Origin: an uncultured Bacteroidales bacterium
GTDB taxonomy: Bacteria > Bacteroidota > Bacteroidia > Bacteroidales > UBA932
Direction: 5' to 3'
Length of the DNA stretch: 64,000 nucleotides
Assembly (NCBI GenBank): GCA_934693135.1
Contig: CAKUVA010000003.1
Coordinates: forward strand, 35,498 to 99,497
Position 1 is the first letter of the stretch; each line of letters starts with the position of its first letter. A model generated the notes under the pieces. It searched no databases. It was not told the origin of the DNA and was given only the letters and a program-made list of their open reading frames with translations. A program made the position numbers and the translations under genes. Positions 1 through 8,814 of the stretch are shown here, in pieces.

Positions 1-2672
1 TGGCGAAGAAACAGGCTGAAGATACGCCTTTGCTAAAACAATATTTTTCTGTCAAGGCTCAGCATCCTGAGGCTGTGCTTTTGTACAGGGTTGGTGATTT
101 TTATGAAACCTATTCTGATGATGCTGTGCTTGTCAGTAAAGTTCTTGGCATTGTCCAAACGAAGCGATCCAATGGCGACAAAGAAGCAGTACCTATGGCA
201 GGTTTCCCGCATCATGCAATAGAGCCGTATCTGACTAAGCTCATACGAGCTGGATATAAGGTAGCTGTGTGTGATCAGCTTGAAGATCCGAAACTTACTA
301 AGACACTTGTGAAACGTGGTGTAACAGAAATGGTTACGCCGGGAATTGCCTTTGGTGAGAATATGTTGGATCAGAAAGAACACAACTTTCTCATGGGTAT
401 CACTTTTTCCAAGGAACAGTGTGGCGCCGCTTTTCTGGATGTTTCTACAGGTACGTTTCAGATAACGCAAGGTAGTATTGACTATATCGGCACTCTGGTA
501 GCCTCTCTGTCTCCGAAAGAGATAGTCGTGCAGCGTGGCAATGAAAAAAAAGTTAAAGAGTTATATGGAGATAAGCTATATGTCTCTACTCTTGATGAAT
601 GGGCATTCGTTTATGATTCTGCGGAAGAAAAACTGAAGAAACAGCTCCGTGTTGAATCGCTCAAGGGCTATGCGGTAGATTTGTACCCACTCGGAATATG
701 CTCTGCTGGAGCTCTTGTAGTGTATCTTGAACAGACACAACATGCCGGACTTGCCAATATCTGTTCCATATCGAGAATAGATGAAGATAGGTTCGTCTGG
801 ATGGACCGCTTTACCATAAGAAATCTTGAGATATTCAACGCGTCTGTCGGAGGCGAAGGTGTTTCACTTGTAAGTGTTATTGACAAGTGTAGTTCGCCTA
901 TGGGTTCGCGACTGCTGAGGAGCTGGCTTGCAATGCCGTCGCTTGATTTGAAAGAAATTCATGATCGATTCGACATCGTTGAATATTTTACAAAAAATAG
1001 AGAGCTGTTGGAGCAAGTCCGAGAGTATATCGGCAATATAGGAGATCTCGACAGAATAATTTCCAGGGCGGCCACAGGTAAGATAATGCCTCGCGAGATG
1101 CTTCAGCTCGGACGAGGACTTTCGCAATTGGAACCTATACGCGCCATTTGTTGCCGGAAAGATGATAATGTCAATGCTGATAATTCTGCTCCGCTTGCAA
1201 AACTTGCCGGAGCTTTGGATGGATGTACATCGCTACTTAGTGATATTACTGGAACATTGACCCCAGATGCGGCTGCGGCTATAGGAAAGGGAGATGTTAT
1301 CGCAAAGGGGGTGAATGAGGAACTTGACAGACTTAGAGATATCTCTCATGGTGGAAAGGACTATCTGCTTAAGATGCAGCAGAGAGAAATAGAAAGAACA
1401 GGAATTTCCTCATTAAAAATAAGTTATAATAATGTCTTCGGATATTATATGGAGGTTCGCAACACTTTTAAGGATAAGGTCCCTCCAGAGTGGATACGTA
1501 AGCAGACTCTTGTCAATGCCGAGAGATATATAACTCAGGAACTCAAGGAATATGAGGAACAGATACTCTCTGCAGAGGACAAGATATACGCTATAGAAAC
1601 TTCTATATATAATGAGTTGATTACTAAGGTTCAAAGTGCTGTAAGGATTATACAGGGAAATTCCATGATAGTGGCTAAACTTGATATTCTTTCAGGATTC
1701 GCGGACTTGGCTTTGGAACGTCACTATTGCCGTCCTGAAGTCGGTAATAGTCTCTCGCTTGATATTCAAGCTGGAAGGCATCCGGTTATAGAGACTCTTA
1801 TGAAGCCTGGGGAAGAATATGTCCCTAATGATATTCATTTGGACAATAAGGAACAGCAGATTATAATTCTTACAGGTCCGAACATGTCAGGTAAATCAGC
1901 ATTGCTCCGCCAGACGGCCTTGATTGTACTTATGGCGCAGATAGGTTCATTTGTACCTGCAGATTCTGCCAAATTCGGATATTTCGACAAGCTTTTCACC
2001 AGGGTAGGCGCTTCTGACAATATCTCTCGCGGAGAATCTACTTTTATGGTAGAGATGCTGGAAACTTCAATGATTCTTCATAATCTGTCGAAACGTTCCC
2101 TTGTCCTTTTAGATGAAATCGGAAGGGGGACATCCACATATGACGGCATGTCCATAGCCAGGGCAATTGTGGAATATATACATAAGTTCGGTAAAGGTGC
2201 TAAGACTTTATTTGCTACTCATTACCATGAACTTAATGATATGGCTGGTATTTATCATGGAGTTAAGAATTTCCATGTTGCGGTCAAGGAAGTTGGTAAA
2301 GAAGTAATTTTCTTGAGAAAACTGAAAGAAGGTGGAGCGGAACATAGCTTCGGTATTCATGTGGCAAGAATGGCAGGAATGCCTAAAGAAGTGCTTGACT
2401 CTGCCGAGAGAACGTTGGCAACATTAGAAAAAAACGGTATGGTTTCTATAAGTAGGACTTCGGGGCTTGTCGATAATGAAATAAGTAAACCTTATAATAC
2501 TAAAGAGGGAGAGGTTCACCAAGACGGCTCTATACAGCTGTCACTTTTTCAACTCGATGATCCTACATTGTCTTCAATGAGAGATACTTTAAAGTCTGCT
2601 GATTTGAATAATATGACGCCTATGCAGGCTTTTGATCTTCTTCGTGACATGAAAAAAGAGCTTGGTATATAA
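1..2672 (+). CDS. mutS: DNA mismatch repair protein MutS (start codon cut by one base)
   Basis: MutS recognises base mismatches and small loops in DNA and starts mismatch repair as an ATP-dependent clamp. The frame is open from base 3, and bases 1-2 are TG followed by GCG AAG AAA, so the ATG almost certainly begins one base before the window. The protein would be about 890 residues, normal for MutS1. Counting from that ATG, the mismatch-reading Phe-x-Glu is F34-Y-E36 in the motif GDFYETY. The ATPase domain has Walker A GPNMSGKS at about 626-633 and the motif DEIGRGTSTYDG, with the helix-turn-helix tail behind it. A TTG further in (base 30) is possible but would remove conserved N-terminal residues. 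GH97 follows after 39 nt with no terminator. Confidence 0.95.
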   Translation, partial: AKKQAEDTPLLKQYFSVKAQHPEAVLLYRVGDFYETYSDDAVLVSKVLGIVQTKRSNGDKEAVPMAGFPHHAIEPYLTKLIRAGYKVAVCDQLEDPKLTKTLVKRGVTEMVTPGIAFGENMLDQKEHNFLMGITFSKEQCGAAFLDVSTGTFQITQGSIDYIGTLVASLSPKEIVVQRGNEKKVKELYGDKLYVSTLDEWAFVYDSAEEKLKKQLRVESLKGYAVDLYPLGICSAGALVVYLEQTQHAGLANICSISRIDEDRFVWMDRFTIRNLEIFNASVGGEGVSLVSVIDKCSSPMGSRLLRSWLAMPSLDLKEIHDRFDIVEYFTKNRELLEQVREYIGNIGDLDRIISRAATGKIMPREMLQLGRGLSQLEPIRAICCRKDDNVNADNSAPLAKLAGALDGCTSLLSDITGTLTPDAAAAIGKGDVIAKGVNEELDRLRDISHGGKDYLLKMQQREIERTGISSLKISYNNVFGYYMEVRNTFKDKVPPEWIRKQTLVNAERYITQELKEYEEQILSAEDKIYAIETSIYNELITKVQSAVRIIQGNSMIVAKLDILSGFADLALERHYCRPEVGNSLSLDIQAGRHPVIETLMKPGEEYVPNDIHLDNKEQQIIILTGPNMSGKSALLRQTALIVLMAQIGSFVPADSAKFGYFDKLFTRVGASDNISRGESTFMVEMLETSMILHNLSKRSLVLLDEIGRGTSTYDGMSIARAIVEYIHKFGKGAKTLFATHYHELNDMAGIYHGVKNFHVAVKEVGKEVIFLRKLKEGGAEHSFGIHVARMAGMPKEVLDSAERTLATLEKNGMVSISRTSGLVDNEISKPYNTKEGEVHQDGSIQLSLFQLDDPTLSSMRDTLKSADLNNMTPMQAFDLLRDMKKELGI

Positions 2673-2711
2673 GAAATATTTATTTACAACAATAAAATTA
2701 TTTTATTAATT

Positions 2712-4721
2712 ATGACACATAAAACTTTACTATCGACTGTAGCGGCATTGGTTTTGACCTCTGCTGTGGGGAGCAAAATCTCTGCTAATGACGGCGCATA
2801 TCAGGTCGTTTCACCTAATGGGCGCCTTTATGCAACTGTTGTCGTTGGAAGCGATATAACATATACTGTCGCGTTAGATACCCTTCAGCTTTTGGCGCCA
2901 TCAAGAATTTCCATGACACTGTCTGATGGAATTATATTCGGGCAGGATGACAAAGTTCGTAAAGTCCGTAAAGATTCAAGAGATCAAGTCTGGCAAGCTA
3001 CGGCATATAAGAAAGCGGAAGTTCGAGATAATTATAATGAGATGTCTCTTGAGTTTAAGGAATTCACATTGACCTTTCGTGCTTATGATGAGGGAGTGGC
3101 CTATAGATTCAAGAGCAATCTGAAAGGGGATTTCAATGTCATTGCTGAGAATGCAGAATTTGCATTTGCACAGGACTGGAACGCATATATCCCATATGTT
3201 AGGCAGCATACGGAGACGCTTCAATCTCAGTATTATAACTCATTTGAAAACACTTATGTCGTACACCCTGTATCTGAATGGAATAAAGAGAGATTAGCAT
3301 TCACACCGATAGCCGTAGCTGCAGATAATGGTGTGAAAGTACTTATAACCGATGCAGATCTCGTGAATTATCCTGGGATGTTTTTATATAATGACGGAGC
3401 TGATGCAGTACTGACGGCTCGTTTCGCCCCATATCCAAAGACTGTGACTCAAGGAGGGCACAATATGCTTCAAGGAGAGGTTCAAGAAAGGGAAGATTAT
3501 ATCGCCAAAGCTTCTGGCAATGAGTCTTTCCCATGGCGGGTTGTGATGGTGACTTCCAATGATGCGGAACTTGCTGTGAATGATATGGTTTGGAATCTTG
3601 CTACGCCACAGGACCCGAAGGCTGATTTCTCCTGGGTACGTCCTGGCAAAGTGGCTTGGGATTGGTGGAATGGATGGAATTTGTATGATGTGGATTTTCG
3701 TGCCGGTATAAATAACGATACTTATAAGTATTATATAGATTTCGCTGCATCACATGGTATCAAGTATGTGATTCTTGATGAGGGTTGGGCTGTAAACAAG
3801 AAAGCTGATCTCATGCAGATTATACCTGAAATAGATCTCCAGATGCTTGTACAATATGCTGAAGAACGTGGAGTTGGACTGATTCTTTGGGCTGGTTATT
3901 ATGCGTTCAACAGGGATATGGAAAATGTTTGCAAACATTATTCAGAAATGGGTATAAAGGGCTTCAAGGTGGACTTTATGGACAGAGATGATCAACAGAT
4001 GGTGGCTTTTCATAAACGTGCTGCCGAGACGGCCGCGAAGTATCACTTGATGTTGGATTTTCATGGTACCTATAAACCGACAGGACTTAGCCGAGCTTAT
4101 CCTAATGTAGTTAATTATGAAGGCGTTCATGGCTTGGAGCAAATGAAATGGAGTGATCCTTCTGTAGACCAAGTTACCTACGATGTTACCGTGCCTTTCA
4201 TCAGAATGGCTGCCGGACCTATGGATTATACTCAGGGAGCCATGCGCAATGCAAGAAAGAAAAATTATCGTCCGGTAAATTCTGAGGCGATGAGTCAGGG
4301 TACACGTTGTCGTCAACTTGCTGAATATGTGGTATTTGATTCTCCTCTTAATATGCTTTGTGATTCTCCGTCCAACTATATTCGCGAGTCACTTTGTACC
4401 AAATTTATTTCAGAGTGTCCAGTAGTTTGGGATGAAAGTATTGCTGTAAATGGTGAGATTGGAAAATTCATTACATTAGCTCGCAAAAGTGGCGAAGCCT
4501 GGTATGTGGGATCTCTTACTGGATGGGATGCAAGGGATTTGGAATTAGATCTTGATTTCCTTGGTGATGGAAATTGGACGATGGAGATTTTCCGGGATGG
4601 CATAAATGCCGATCGAGCCGCAAGAGACTTCCGCCATGAGGTTGTGAATGTTCCGTCAGATCGTAAAGTGAATATTCACATGGCTCCAGGAGGTGGATGG
4701 GTTGCAAGAATAACTAAATGA
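2712..4721 (+). CDS. Glycoside hydrolase family 97, retaining (alpha-galactosidase-like) type
   Basis: This is a secreted or periplasmic exo-alpha-glycosidase of family GH97, 669 residues, with a signal peptide (residues 1 to about 25, ending SKISA). An N-terminal beta-sandwich (about 30-290) precedes the catalytic barrel, recognised by WDWWNGWNL, ILDEGWAV and GFKVDFMDRDDQ. GH97 contains inverting members (SusB alpha-glucosidase) and retaining members (alpha-galactosidases with an Asp nucleophile). Here D421 in KVDF and E470 in NYEGVHG fall where the retaining enzymes carry the nucleophile and the acid/base, so I infer a retaining alpha-galactosidase-like enzyme. The exact substrate cannot be read from sequence. 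There is no SusC/SusD pair nearby, so it is not in a classical polysaccharide utilisation locus. tcdA starts 4 nt after its stop. Confidence 0.9.
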   Translation: MTHKTLLSTVAALVLTSAVGSKISANDGAYQVVSPNGRLYATVVVGSDITYTVALDTLQLLAPSRISMTLSDGIIFGQDDKVRKVRKDSRDQVWQATAYKKAEVRDNYNEMSLEFKEFTLTFRAYDEGVAYRFKSNLKGDFNVIAENAEFAFAQDWNAYIPYVRQHTETLQSQYYNSFENTYVVHPVSEWNKERLAFTPIAVAADNGVKVLITDADLVNYPGMFLYNDGADAVLTARFAPYPKTVTQGGHNMLQGEVQEREDYIAKASGNESFPWRVVMVTSNDAELAVNDMVWNLATPQDPKADFSWVRPGKVAWDWWNGWNLYDVDFRAGINNDTYKYYIDFAASHGIKYVILDEGWAVNKKADLMQIIPEIDLQMLVQYAEERGVGLILWAGYYAFNRDMENVCKHYSEMGIKGFKVDFMDRDDQQMVAFHKRAAETAAKYHLMLDFHGTYKPTGLSRAYPNVVNYEGVHGLEQMKWSDPSVDQVTYDVTVPFIRMAAGPMDYTQGAMRNARKKNYRPVNSEAMSQGTRCRQLAEYVVFDSPLNMLCDSPSNYIRESLCTKFISECPVVWDESIAVNGEIGKFITLARKSGEAWYVGSLTGWDARDLELDLDFLGDGNWTMEIFRDGINADRAARDFRHEVVNVPSDRKVNIHMAPGGGWVARITK

Positions 4722-4725
4722 TTAT

Positions 4726-5550
4726 ATGAACACGATAGAAAAAGCGATCTATAACAGGACTGAACTACTTCTTGGTGATGATGTTATGCAGGTGCTTTCC
4801 GGCACAAAGGTAATTATCTTTGGTGTTGGTGGCGTAGGAAGTTGGTGTGCAGAAGGCCTTGTCAGGAGTGGTGTTACTCATCTGACCATTGTCGATTCGG
4901 ACAGAGTTTGCATAACCAATGTGAACAGACAACTGATGGCAACTACGAAGACGGTCGGCCAAGTAAAAGTCGAGGCTTTGAAATCTCATCTTTTGGAAAT
5001 TAACCCGAAGGCTGAAATTGAAGCTGTGCAGGCTATTTATTGTGAGGATACTGCGGATCAGTTCGACTTGGATTCTTATGATTATGTCGTGGATGCTGTT
5101 GATTCTTTGAAGGACAAGGTTCACCTAATATTACATGCTACTGCGAGCAAGGCGAAGTTTTTTTGCTCTCTTGGAGCGGCATTGAAAACAGATCCTCTAA
5201 AAATCAAAGTTGCTGAGTTCTGGAACGTGCGAGGATGTCCTTTAGGAGCCGCTTTGCGTAAAAAAATGCGTCGTGCAGAAACTTTCCCAGCCAAGAAGTT
5301 TTTATGTGTATATGATGATGAAGTATTACCTAACAGAGGACATTGTCATACATGTGGAACAGAGAAGTGTATGTGCCCAAAGGCGAAGAATGGCCCTGGA
5401 GATCCAGACTTATTAAACCATGAGTGGTGTTCCTCTAAGGCTCAGATAAATGGCACGACTGTTCATGTTACTGCCATATTTGGAATGACCATATCGGGTA
5501 TGATCATAGATGATATATACCATAAGGTTTTAGCATCGCAGAAGGCCTGA
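4726..5550 (+). CDS. tcdA: TcdA-like tRNA threonylcarbamoyladenosine dehydratase (ThiF/E1 family)
   Basis: TcdA (CsdL/YgdL) is an ATP-dependent E1-like enzyme that cyclises t6A37 of tRNA to ct6A. The 274-residue protein has the nucleotide-binding Rossmann motif GVGGVGSW (33-40), then VDSD and the NRQL motif typical of ThiF/MoeB/TcdA proteins, and the family C-terminal segment ending in VTAIFGMTISGMIIDD. There is an unusual cysteine cluster at C207, C210, C215 and C217 (pattern CxxC-x4-CxC), followed by an HEWC motif, which suggests a bound metal. MoeB/ThiF is the alternative, but no molybdopterin or thiamine genes are nearby. It is probably co-transcribed with mutS and GH97. Confidence 0.82.
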   Translation: MNTIEKAIYNRTELLLGDDVMQVLSGTKVIIFGVGGVGSWCAEGLVRSGVTHLTIVDSDRVCITNVNRQLMATTKTVGQVKVEALKSHLLEINPKAEIEAVQAIYCEDTADQFDLDSYDYVVDAVDSLKDKVHLILHATASKAKFFCSLGAALKTDPLKIKVAEFWNVRGCPLGAALRKKMRRAETFPAKKFLCVYDDEVLPNRGHCHTCGTEKCMCPKAKNGPGDPDLLNHEWCSSKAQINGTTVHVTAIFGMTISGMIIDDIYHKVLASQKA

Positions 5551-5645
5551 TTATTTTACCGATGCCTGTATGTGTAGTGTATTCTATCCACCTGACGTGG
5601 ACGATAGAAGATAATCTGTTGAAAGGTTAGTAATTATATTAAAAT

Positions 5646-5693
5646 AACTCTGCCAGGTGGTATGTTTTTTATGCCTACCTGGCAGAGTTTTTA
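5646..5693. terminator. Intrinsic terminator, probably bidirectional
   Basis: A 13-bp perfect inverted repeat (AACTCTGCCAGGT at 5646-5658, ACCTGGCAGAGTT at 5677-5689) is followed by a T-run. It lies between the convergent tcdA and DUF5689 genes. The rest of 5551-5782 shows no gene. Confidence 0.85.
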
Positions 5694-5782
5694 TTTAGAT
5701 AACTGTTCTATTTTGCTGACAACCGGCTATATTCCTGACGAAGAATCTCTTGTGCTCTCGTCAGGTTGGTTGGGAAATATAG

Positions 5783-8278
5783 TTATTCTGTGAAGTCTGC
5801 AACATCTGCGGAAGATGTCGGTATAACCTCAAGTTTATTCTTGTATATTTCCACAACGCCCTTCAAGGATGCTGTCTTATGTGCTATTTTCCCATCCTTG
5901 AATTTAGCGGAGGATTTTACATAGCATACAACCGTATTTCCGTTCTTTCCTGTGAAATCGGTATTTCCTTTCTTTGCGGCATCGTACCATGTAGTGGCAT
6001 CTTCAGGAGCTGTCAAATCAGCGACTTTTACATATTGACCCATATAGTCATTAAGTTGAGAATCATTGATTTCAGGAACTTTGATGTTCACTTTTTCATC
6101 AGTGGTGAAGAGAACTGACAAAGTGATTGTTGGCAACCCGTTTGAAAGCGTATATTTCGCATTTTTCAAGTTAAGGATAACCTTTGTGCCTACCGGTAAT
6201 GTACTTTCTGTATATGCTTTGCCGCTGATGATTATACCAGAGTTTGCTTCACCGGTATTGTCAATGAGAGAAATCATAGAGCCCATGTTTCCTCCTTCGT
6301 TATTAGCTGCAACATAGCCTTTTACAGCTACAAAGCTCCCGATAGCATCTCCGCTCTTGCAGTCTACGAGTTTCTTATTAAGTTCTGCTACGGTGAGAGC
6401 TGATTTCTCGTCAGGCATTGAAACTTTATCTACAGGTTCAATGGACGTAATCATAGTGCTTACATATTTAGTATCAGAGCCTGTTACACCGATTGCATAT
6501 CCTGTGACAATGAACTTAAGACCATCATTTGTCGATGTTACGTCAGGGAATATCGTGTTATCAACATATGCAAGAGAGCCTTGAACTGTTGTTCCTTCTA
6601 TGACGATGTTGTTGTGCCACTGGAAGTTCTGATCGCGTGTTGACTGGAGAGCTCCAGTATAGGAGATAAATTTGATAGAAGGAGATTTTACATAGGCTTC
6701 GAATTGTGCGGCCTTAAATGTTTCTGCCTTCGGGTTAGTGACAGCTTCTTTGCCATTTACAGTTACGACTGAAGTTTCACCAAATTGATTGAATCCGCCG
6801 TATTCTGTGACTGTGCCTTCTACTGTTACTTTTTCTCCAACGTTAATTCCATGCTTCTTCTTGAATGTCAGGATAATGCCTGAGTCATCTTTTACGAGGA
6901 AGCCTTTAGTGTGGGTTGCAACCACGATACCTTCGATCTTGTATGCTTTGTCAACTTCTCCTTTGATGACATCTGAAATCTTAGAAAGAGGCGTCTCTAC
7001 TTCTTTTCCGAATTCGATTAGTTGTCCACCTTTGCCTTCAGAAAGTAGAACATCATCAAGTCTGTTGACACTGAATGATTTAGCTACAAATTTAATATAA
7101 AGAGTCTTTGTTCCTGTTGGCAACGTGAAGTCAGCTGAGGCAAGACGCCATTTGCCGTCTTTTGTGTCTTCTACGCCATTGAAATCGTAGTCAATAGCAG
7201 GAGACCATATTTTTCCATCTGCAGAAAGTGTGACTTGGAAATCGGATTTAAGAAATGTGTTTGCTGCTCCCTGTGAGTAATACTGAGCTCCAAAAGAAAG
7301 TTTAAGATTCTCTGTAGGAACTGCTATATTCTCTATTATGAAATAGTTAGGCTGATCGGTTGAGCCTCCGAAGAAAATGTTATTATTTCCGGAACCATCA
7401 TATGTGGAGAGTGAACCTTTAGATGACTGGTTTGTACGGACAGACATCTGTTGGAAGGAATAGGTGACATCTGCGACGCCGGAACCTTTCTCGTTTTTCC
7501 ATCCGTCGAATTGGTCGAGCCAAGGCCAACCTTTTGTTGTGCCATATTTCTCTGAATCCTGAACAGCTATTTCTTTGTCGAATGAACTGAAGAAGATTGC
7601 TCCTTCCGGAACTGTTTCTGACCATTCTCCATTGTCTTCGACTTCTACAGGAACCATATACATATATGTCTTATAAGAACCGAAAAGCCATCCGCTGATG
7701 GTCAATGAATGTTTGTTGTAGTTGTTCTTAAACTCATCGGTCATGTAATCGAGACTACCAATGTTGTCTGTGCCTTCTATTTCGAAGTTGGCGTAATTAC
7801 CTGACACCTTGAGCGTACCTGATACTGTAACATATTTAATCTCAGGTGCGCTCATATATGCGTCTACCTCTTTACCTGAAAATTCTTCTGGCTTTGGCTG
7901 TTTGAATTTATTGAGGTGATATGTTTTGGTGAGTGTGCATCCTTTTCCGAGCTGAAGAAGTCCGTTACGTTTCTCTGTGGTACCAGATACCGTGACAATG
8001 TCTCCAGGAATGAGATTGTGAGCCTCTCCTTTGAATGCATAGATGTGGGCGTTGCCTTCTTCAAGCACTACGCCTTGTTGGTTTGCCGCTACTACTGTCA
8101 AGCAGTCTACGTCTGTAAAGGTAGTGCCAGCTTCAGAGTTAATCATGTCGGTCACTGTTACAGTGCTGACTTTGGCGGGCATCGGGTCTTCCTCTGTCTT
8201 GTTGCATGAAGAGAGAGTAACTCCAAGTGAGAAGGCTACAATGGCCTTCAACGAAGTTTTCCAAAAATGGTGTTTCAT
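5783..8278 (-). CDS. DUF5689-like multi-OB-fold surface lipoprotein
   Basis: This is a large (831-residue) predicted lipoprotein. The signal peptide ends in a lipobox LSSC with C25, and the next residues NKTEED are acidic, resembling the Bacteroidetes signal for export to the cell surface. The body contains repeated OB-fold-like modules of the DUF5689 kind (about 36-120, 130-205, 430-520, 540-620 and 640-760), each with patterns such as GDIVTVSGT or GEKVTVEGT. Between them lies a jelly-roll, choice-of-anchor type domain (about 225-415, starting FFSSFD). Such proteins are often found on the surface of gut Bacteroidales; no enzymatic residues can be recognised. It begins only 27 nt after the terminator of the upstream tRNA-Ser unit and has no obvious promoter of its own. 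Confidence 0.75.
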   Translation of the reverse strand: MKHHFWKTSLKAIVAFSLGVTLSSCNKTEEDPMPAKVSTVTVTDMINSEAGTTFTDVDCLTVVAANQQGVVLEEGNAHIYAFKGEAHNLIPGDIVTVSGTTEKRNGLLQLGKGCTLTKTYHLNKFKQPKPEEFSGKEVDAYMSAPEIKYVTVSGTLKVSGNYANFEIEGTDNIGSLDYMTDEFKNNYNKHSLTISGWLFGSYKTYMYMVPVEVEDNGEWSETVPEGAIFFSSFDKEIAVQDSEKYGTTKGWPWLDQFDGWKNEKGSGVADVTYSFQQMSVRTNQSSKGSLSTYDGSGNNNIFFGGSTDQPNYFIIENIAVPTENLKLSFGAQYYSQGAANTFLKSDFQVTLSADGKIWSPAIDYDFNGVEDTKDGKWRLASADFTLPTGTKTLYIKFVAKSFSVNRLDDVLLSEGKGGQLIEFGKEVETPLSKISDVIKGEVDKAYKIEGIVVATHTKGFLVKDDSGIILTFKKKHGINVGEKVTVEGTVTEYGGFNQFGETSVVTVNGKEAVTNPKAETFKAAQFEAYVKSPSIKFISYTGALQSTRDQNFQWHNNIVIEGTTVQGSLAYVDNTIFPDVTSTNDGLKFIVTGYAIGVTGSDTKYVSTMITSIEPVDKVSMPDEKSALTVAELNKKLVDCKSGDAIGSFVAVKGYVAANNEGGNMGSMISLIDNTGEANSGIIISGKAYTESTLPVGTKVILNLKNAKYTLSNGLPTITLSVLFTTDEKVNIKVPEINDSQLNDYMGQYVKVADLTAPEDATTWYDAAKKGNTDFTGKNGNTVVCYVKSSAKFKDGKIAHKTASLKGVVEIYKNKLEVIPTSSADVADFTE

Positions 8279-8304
8279 AAAGGTTTATAATTTATTTCCA
8301 ACAC

Positions 8305-8336
8305 AAAAACGCTTCCGGAAGGTTGTGCTTCCAGAA
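8305..8336 (-). terminator. Terminator of the RNA/tRNA-Ser unit
   Basis: On the minus strand a 9-bp stem (TTCTGGAAG, loop CACAAC, CTTCCGGAA, with one G-T pair) is followed by CG and five T. It lies 24 nt beyond the 3' end of tRNA-Ser and just before the DUF5689 lipoprotein, so it could also act as an attenuator for that gene. Confidence 0.75.
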
Positions 8337-8359
8337 GTGTCTTTAATTGATGTGATTGT

Positions 8360-8451
8360 TGGCGGAAGCGGCAGGATTCGAACCTGCGAACCGCTTTAGG
8401 GCGGTCAACTGTTTTCGAGGCAGCCTCCTTCAGCCACTCGGACACGCTTCC
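8360..8451 (-). tRNA. tRNA-Ser (anticodon CGA)
   Basis: A class II tRNA with 7-bp acceptor stem GGAAGCG/CGCTTCC, D-arm TCCGAGTGGCTGAAGGA typical of bacterial tRNA-Ser, a long variable arm, and the T-loop GGTTCGAATCC. CCA is encoded (TGG at 8360-8362 on the plus strand). The anticodon CGA (plus strand TCG at 8415-8417) reads UCG serine codons. It lies directly downstream of the structured RNA region and shares its promoter and terminator. Confidence 0.95.
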
Positions 8452-8454
8452 ATT

Positions 8455-8710
8455 AATTTCCCCCTCCGGTCCCATCTCGTATTGTATTGGGACTCTGTCC
8501 CAAGCCCTGTCGTTCCACGCGCCCTATTGACCTACATGTATTTGCTTGTGCAAATACCCAGCCACGGGCGGGCATCTGATGATGCCTTCTACAGGCTTTC
8601 CATCTCTGCGGGCCAACCCTGCTTGCCAGTTCCGGCCGCGTCTGATGACGATGGTTTTATCCACCTTCGGTCCCCCATTACGGGGGATGTGGGCGACGTT
8701 ATAAGGATTT
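8455..8710 (-). ncRNA. Structured RNA of unknown family, joined to tRNA-Ser
   Basis: This 363-nt gap between genes is GC-rich compared with its flanks and holds no convincing ORF. On the minus strand it can form several stable hairpins. These are a CCCCC/GGGGG stem (8672-8686) inside an outer CCAC/GTGG pairing (8661-8692), CGTC-ATCA-GACG, GGCATC-TGAT-GATGCC (8571-8586), a perfect 8-bp stem GTATTTGC/GCAAATAC (8538-8557) and TTGGGAC/GTCCCAA (8487-8503). A good promoter lies just upstream at 8718-8748, and transcription runs into tRNA-Ser without a terminator. I looked for the core motifs of RNase P RNA, tmRNA, SRP RNA and the cobalamin riboswitch and did not find them. Its ends are estimates. 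Confidence 0.55.
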
Positions 8711-8717
8711 TACAGGT

Positions 8718-8748
8718 CAAATTTACTTCAACTCTGTGGATTAAACAA
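8718..8748 (-). promoter_or_regulatory. Bacteroidetes promoter for the structured RNA and tRNA-Ser
   Basis: On the minus strand, a TTG (8746-8748) is followed after 20 nt by TAAATTTG (8718-8725), an exact match to the TAnnTTTG -7 element. Transcription would start near 8710. Confidence 0.75.
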
Positions 8749-8814
8749 TTTTTTCCGTCAAATCTTCACTTCCTAAATTTTTCGTATTGCGTATCTTAGC
8801 GAGGAAAGAGTACT

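Noticed and set aside
2712-4721. SusB-type inverting alpha-glucosidase in a starch utilisation locus
   Set aside because: D421 and E470 fit the retaining GH97 type, and there is no SusC/SusD pair.
8455-8710. RNase P RNA, tmRNA, SRP RNA or cobalamin riboswitch
   Set aside because: The core motifs (GAGGAAAGTCC and ACAGAA for RNase P, tRNA-like ends and peptide tag for tmRNA, the GGAAGCAG loop for SRP, the B12 box) were not found on either strand.
8356-8799. A 147-residue open frame on the plus strand across the tRNA-Ser and structured RNA
   Set aside because: It crosses the tRNA gene on the opposite strand, has no resemblance to a protein, and the same DNA has a consistent RNA-gene promoter and terminator on the minus strand.
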